Assembly: GCA_023453725.1 (NCBI GenBank)
Contig: JAEXTB010000112.1
Location: 1 to 15,071 of the forward strand
Direction of reading: 5' to 3'
DNA from: Bacillota bacterium
GTDB taxonomy: Bacteria; Bacillota; Clostridia; Christensenellales; CAG-138
Length of the DNA stretch: 15,071 nt
The translations under genes were made by a program, and so were the position numbers. The notes beneath the pieces are model-generated. The model made no database searches. It saw only the letters and a list, made by a program, of their open reading frames with translations, and had not been told where the DNA came from. Position 1 is the stretch's first letter, and each line of letters begins with the position of its first letter. Of the stretch, positions 12,551 through 15,071 are shown in pieces.

Positions 12551-13456
12551 TATATCATAAAGCCGCAGCGTGTTTTTTAAGCTTTCCACCAACTCCTGCC
12601 GTACGTCCTCCGGGGAAAGCACCGTTAAATGCACCCCGTACGTCATCAAGTATTCCATCAGCCAGGCGTTATTCGGCATGGAAAAGCGCACAAGAAAGCT
12701 TCCATCCGCTTCACGCTCGCACCGCTCTTTGGGGAATTCCTCCCGCACGCGATATTCCATACTTGGTGCAATGCGAACGGTTAACTCCACCAAAGGAGAA
12801 ACGCCATAGCTGCGGCCCGGTACTTTGAGATCGGGCAGGGGGCGCCTAACAAACACATCTTCAAGCACAGAAAGTTCGTCCATGCGCAGCAGCTTGAAAT
12901 AGCGGAAATCTTGCCGTTCTCTGCAATAGCCGACCAGGTACCAATCCATGCCGCGGAACACAAGCTTCATGGGCTCAACATCCCGCAAACCAGTGCCGCT
13001 GCTCATTCCACAATACGCAAACCTAACGACACGCCGTGCAAATATCGCGTTTTTGAGCTGCAAAAACCGCTCGCTGACCGGACTCCTGTCCCCCCAGAGG
13101 GAAAAATCAACGTCGATCCAATCAAGCGCCTCCATTCCAAAGAGTGCGGAAAGTTTATTGAGCACCGGGCGAGCGGCCTCAGGCTGTACTGCGCCCATAC
13201 CGCGCAGGGAGGAAAGCAGGCGCTGCTGTTCGTCTTCATTCAAATACGAACGGTTGAATATGAAGTTCTCTGTCAGCCGTATGCCGCCGTTGCTTCCCTT
13301 GAGCGCATAGACAGGAATTCCCGCCTCCGCAAGCGTCTCTACGTCCCGGTAAATGGTGCGCTGTGAAACCTCAAAATGCGCGGCAAGCTCCTTTGCCGTC
13401 ATGCTTTTGCGGTTGAGCAGCAGGTATACAATTTCAAACAGACGGTTGATTTGCAT
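12548..13456 (-). CDS. WYL-domain transcriptional regulator (YafY-like)
   Basis: This 302-residue cytoplasmic regulator has an N-terminal DeoR-type helix-turn-helix (~1-60) with KELAAHFEVSQRTIYRDVETL (22-42). A middle WYL domain follows, with the naming triplet Trp172-Tyr173-Leu174 in GMDWYLVGYC and FRYFKLLRM (184-192). The C-terminal extension (~215-302) has the usual strand pattern. WYL domains sense ligands such as nucleic acid or small molecules; regulators of this kind often sit beside GyrI-like proteins. GAGGTGA precedes the ATG. It is transcribed toward the two GyrI-like genes, with 132 bases between, and divergently from the secreted hydrolase, with 153 bases between. Confidence 0.93.
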   Translation of the reverse strand: MQINRLFEIVYLLLNRKSMTAKELAAHFEVSQRTIYRDVETLAEAGIPVYALKGSNGGIRLTENFIFNRSYLNEDEQQRLLSSLRGMGAVQPEAARPVLNKLSALFGMEALDWIDVDFSLWGDRSPVSERFLQLKNAIFARRVVRFAYCGMSSGTGLRDVEPMKLVFRGMDWYLVGYCRERQDFRYFKLLRMDELSVLEDVFVRRPLPDLKVPGRSYGVSPLVELTVRIAPSMEYRVREEFPKERCEREADGSFLVRFSMPNNAWLMEYLMTYGVHLTVLSPEDVRQELVESLKNTLRLYDI

Positions 13457-13478
13457 AGCGTTTCACCTCTTGGCTCTG

Positions 13479-13507
13479 AGTATACCGTAAGATCACAAAG
13501 CAACCAA
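13479..13507 (-). promoter_or_regulatory. Promoter of the WYL regulator
   Basis: On the minus strand TATACT (13479-13484) is a near-perfect -10, and TTGGTT (13502-13507) a weak -35, with a 17-base spacer. Transcription would begin some 20 bases before the ATG. Confidence 0.65.
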
Positions 13508-13529
13508 TAAAAATATGGGGTATCGGGTA

Positions 13530-13558
13530 TTGCTGCCTATCATCAAATCATAGATAAT
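13530..13558 (+). promoter_or_regulatory. Promoter of the Ntn hydrolase gene
   Basis: TTGCTG (13530-13535), a 17-base spacer and GATAAT (13553-13558). It is arranged back to back with the WYL regulator promoter, the two -35 boxes being about 22 bases apart. A regulator bound between them could affect both genes. Confidence 0.6.
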
Positions 13559-13609
13559 AGGACTCTAACGTAAATGTCATATTGTGCAAATCAAAAAGGA
13601 GAAGCCTGT

Positions 13610-14674
13610 ATGAAAAGAATTCTCCCCTTGCTTTTCGCTATTTTGTTATTCGCCATCTATCCAGTTCAGGCGCTTGCGTGCACCAGTTTCGCCGTATACC
13701 GCAAGAGCGTACTATATGGCATGAACTTTGATTATTCCGATGTACCGGTCCGGTATGTTATCACACAAAGCGGCGATACCGCGGTATTTCATGTAGACTT
13801 TGAAACATACGGCCATTACGTTCCCATTGCAGGCATGAACGGGCACGGGATGTTCCTGGCAGTACAAATGCTGTATCCCGAAGAGCTTGGAACAATAGAA
13901 GCAAACAGCAACAAGGCAGAGCTGCATACGTTTGCAGAGCAGGCCCTGTTCCATATGAAAAGCATGGAAGAAGTGAAAAAACAGTTGGATGAGCAGCAGC
14001 TTGTCAACACATTTCTGACGCTCCACTGCATGCTGGCGGACCCGAATGGGGAGGCCATGGTTTTGGAGCCCGGAAAGGAGCGAAACCGCATTACACAGAA
14101 CCGCGGCGATTATCTGGTGATGACCAATTTTTCAAACGCCGACGCCTTTAACCCCGATACGCAGGAGATGGAGAATGTTGACTGCGAACGTTACCTCGCT
14201 GCCGAAAGTTATATTGTACAGAGCGGGGATGCCTTTACAATTGAAGACGGATTGGAAGCCCTTAAACGCTCCATGCAATCGGGAGGATCATTCCCCACGC
14301 AAAACTCCATGGTGTGTGATCCGGTAAACGGTGACATATATATCGTGGTGCAAAGGGATTTTGAAAAAGTCTGGAAGGTCTCTCTCACACAAAAAACGAT
14401 TGAAAGCTACAGCGGATTTGCACAGCCCATTAAGCGCAATCTGGACGAACAGGGTATTACCGCCCAAGAACTCATTGCGCTTGCCAATACACCGCAAGCC
14501 GAACAGCTGGACCCGGCTCAAGCGCCCGCGAAAGCTGTGGATCAACCGGTAGCGCTCCCCGGCGATCTTCCGGTGAGGCAAGTTGTATTGGGGCCGCTGG
14601 CCATTGCGGGAATATGTCTGGTGGGGCTTTGCATCATCGGCGCTGTATGGCTTTTACGACGTAAGCGCCGCTAA
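13610..14674 (+). CDS. Secreted, membrane-anchored Ntn hydrolase (choloylglycine hydrolase/penicillin acylase type)
   Basis: This 354-residue protein starts at the ATG after AAAAAGGAG; an upstream in-frame ATG at 13574 lacks a site and would bury the signal peptide. Residues 1-23 are a signal peptide ending ALA, and the next residue is Cys24 in CTSFAVYR. Signal peptidase I cleavage would expose Cys24 as the N-terminal nucleophile of an Ntn hydrolase that acts on linear amides (bile salts, penicillin V, N-acyl amino acids or lactones). Asp41 in GMNFDY fits the conserved Asp, but the Arg usual two residues before the Asn/Asp pair is Met38. LTLHCMLADPNGEAMVLEP and LVMTNF fit the family. The C-terminus has a membrane helix (~325-348) followed by RRKRR. 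The substrate is unknown. Confidence 0.82.
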   Translation: MKRILPLLFAILLFAIYPVQALACTSFAVYRKSVLYGMNFDYSDVPVRYVITQSGDTAVFHVDFETYGHYVPIAGMNGHGMFLAVQMLYPEELGTIEANSNKAELHTFAEQALFHMKSMEEVKKQLDEQQLVNTFLTLHCMLADPNGEAMVLEPGKERNRITQNRGDYLVMTNFSNADAFNPDTQEMENVDCERYLAAESYIVQSGDAFTIEDGLEALKRSMQSGGSFPTQNSMVCDPVNGDIYIVVQRDFEKVWKVSLTQKTIESYSGFAQPIKRNLDEQGITAQELIALANTPQAEQLDPAQAPAKAVDQPVALPGDLPVRQVVLGPLAIAGICLVGLCIIGAVWLLRRKRR

Positions 14675-15071
14675 GGATGTACTCTATCCATATCTTCGGG
14701 GAGCACGGTGGTTTCCCTTGCATCCACATCGTAATAACCCACCGCCTCATCCCCACGGCACAATACCACATGGCTGGTCAGATTGGCGGCGCTGCAGCTG
14801 TGATTGGGAATGATCTCTATCCTGTCTCCGACAGTTAGGTTGAGGGGCGTTTCACTTTGGAGTATCCCCACTTCCTCGGAAAGGCTAGTAACCACGACCC
14901 CTTCATGCCCGACTACCCGGCCATAACCGGTCACACCGCTGTTTCCATGCGCGCCTTTGTCAAGGCCGAAGCATTTGCTCCCGGCGTCTATTATCCATTT
15001 CCGGTCGCCGTGCTTGCTGATGACGGTAGCAAGTACTGTCAACGCGCATCGCTTCACATCAACGCCAAATG
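14671..15071 (-). CDS. D-threonine aldolase / D-serine dehydratase-like protein, C-terminal part
   Basis: The frame stays open to the right edge and ends at TAG, so about 133 residues of a larger protein are seen. A GTG at 15057 gives an apparent start, but family sequence continues upstream of it, so it is internal. The segment matches the D-serine-dehydratase-like C-terminal domain that follows an alanine-racemase-type PLP barrel. It shows DAGSK with downstream GYGRVVGHEG, LSEEVG, VGDRIEIIPNHSC and a closing DVDARE. His and Cys in PNHSC are the family's metal ligands. These enzymes cleave or dehydrate D-threonine, D-serine or related beta-hydroxy D-amino acids. The stop overlaps that of the convergent hydrolase by four bases. 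Confidence 0.85.
   Translation of the reverse strand, partial: FGVDVKRCALTVLATVISKHGDRKWIIDAGSKCFGLDKGAHGNSGVTGYGRVVGHEGVVVTSLSEEVGILQSETPLNLTVGDRIEIIPNHSCSAANLTSHVVLCRGDEAVGYYDVDARETTVLPEDMDRVHP

Noticed and set aside
1..15071. CRISPR arrays, insertion sequences, integrase or phage genes
   Set aside because: No spaced repeat array, transposase, recombinase or terminal inverted repeats were seen on either strand. The tRNA genes show no attached integrase within the window.

Overview
The window looks like chromosomal sequence of a Gram-positive Clostridia-type bacterium (Bacillota). The reasons are strong GGAGG-type ribosome binding sites, sigma-A promoters with 17-base spacers, tRNA genes that encode CCA, a diaminopimelate operon ordered asd-dapA-dapB, an Lsa-like ABC-F protein behind a transcription attenuator, and WYL and GyrI-like proteins. 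This assignment is inference from gene content; no rRNA marker is present.

Layout. Positions 1-201 (minus strand) hold two tandem serine tRNAs behind one near-consensus promoter; the second runs off the left edge. Positions 324-3719 (plus) are a lysine/diaminopimelate operon, asd-dapA-dapB, with a consensus promoter at the front and a strong intrinsic terminator at the end. Its DapB carries an extra tail of two ACT domains that look like the regulatory half of an aspartokinase. Positions 3824-6127 (plus) are a two-gene sugar unit: a family 4 glycosidase and a BadF/N-acetylglucosamine-kinase-type kinase, ending at a perfect palindrome before the convergent genes. Positions 6201-9457 (minus) hold cysS followed by an Lsa-like ABC-F gene. 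The ABC-F gene has its own promoter, a six-codon leader ORF and a terminator/antiterminator. cysS also has a terminator-like hairpin in its leader. Positions 9511-11222 (minus) are a short-chain dehydrogenase translationally coupled to a DUF4846 lipoprotein. Positions 11316-13456 (minus) are a WYL-domain regulator followed by two different GyrI-like small-molecule-binding proteins. Positions 13610-14674 (plus) encode a secreted, membrane-anchored Ntn hydrolase of the choloylglycine-hydrolase/penicillin-acylase type. From 14671 to the right edge (minus) is the C-terminal part of a D-threonine-aldolase/D-serine-dehydratase-like enzyme that meets the hydrolase tail to tail.

Two points stand out. 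The first is the DapB-ACT-ACT fusion, which suggests allosteric feedback placed on the reductase; the leader of the operon is too short for a lysine riboswitch. The second is the complete ribosome-mediated attenuator before the ABC-F gene, where the base-pairing logic can be read directly. The WYL/GyrI cluster beside the ABC-F gene suggests a small xenobiotic-defence neighbourhood, but that is inference. No CRISPR array, insertion sequence, phage gene or rRNA is visible.
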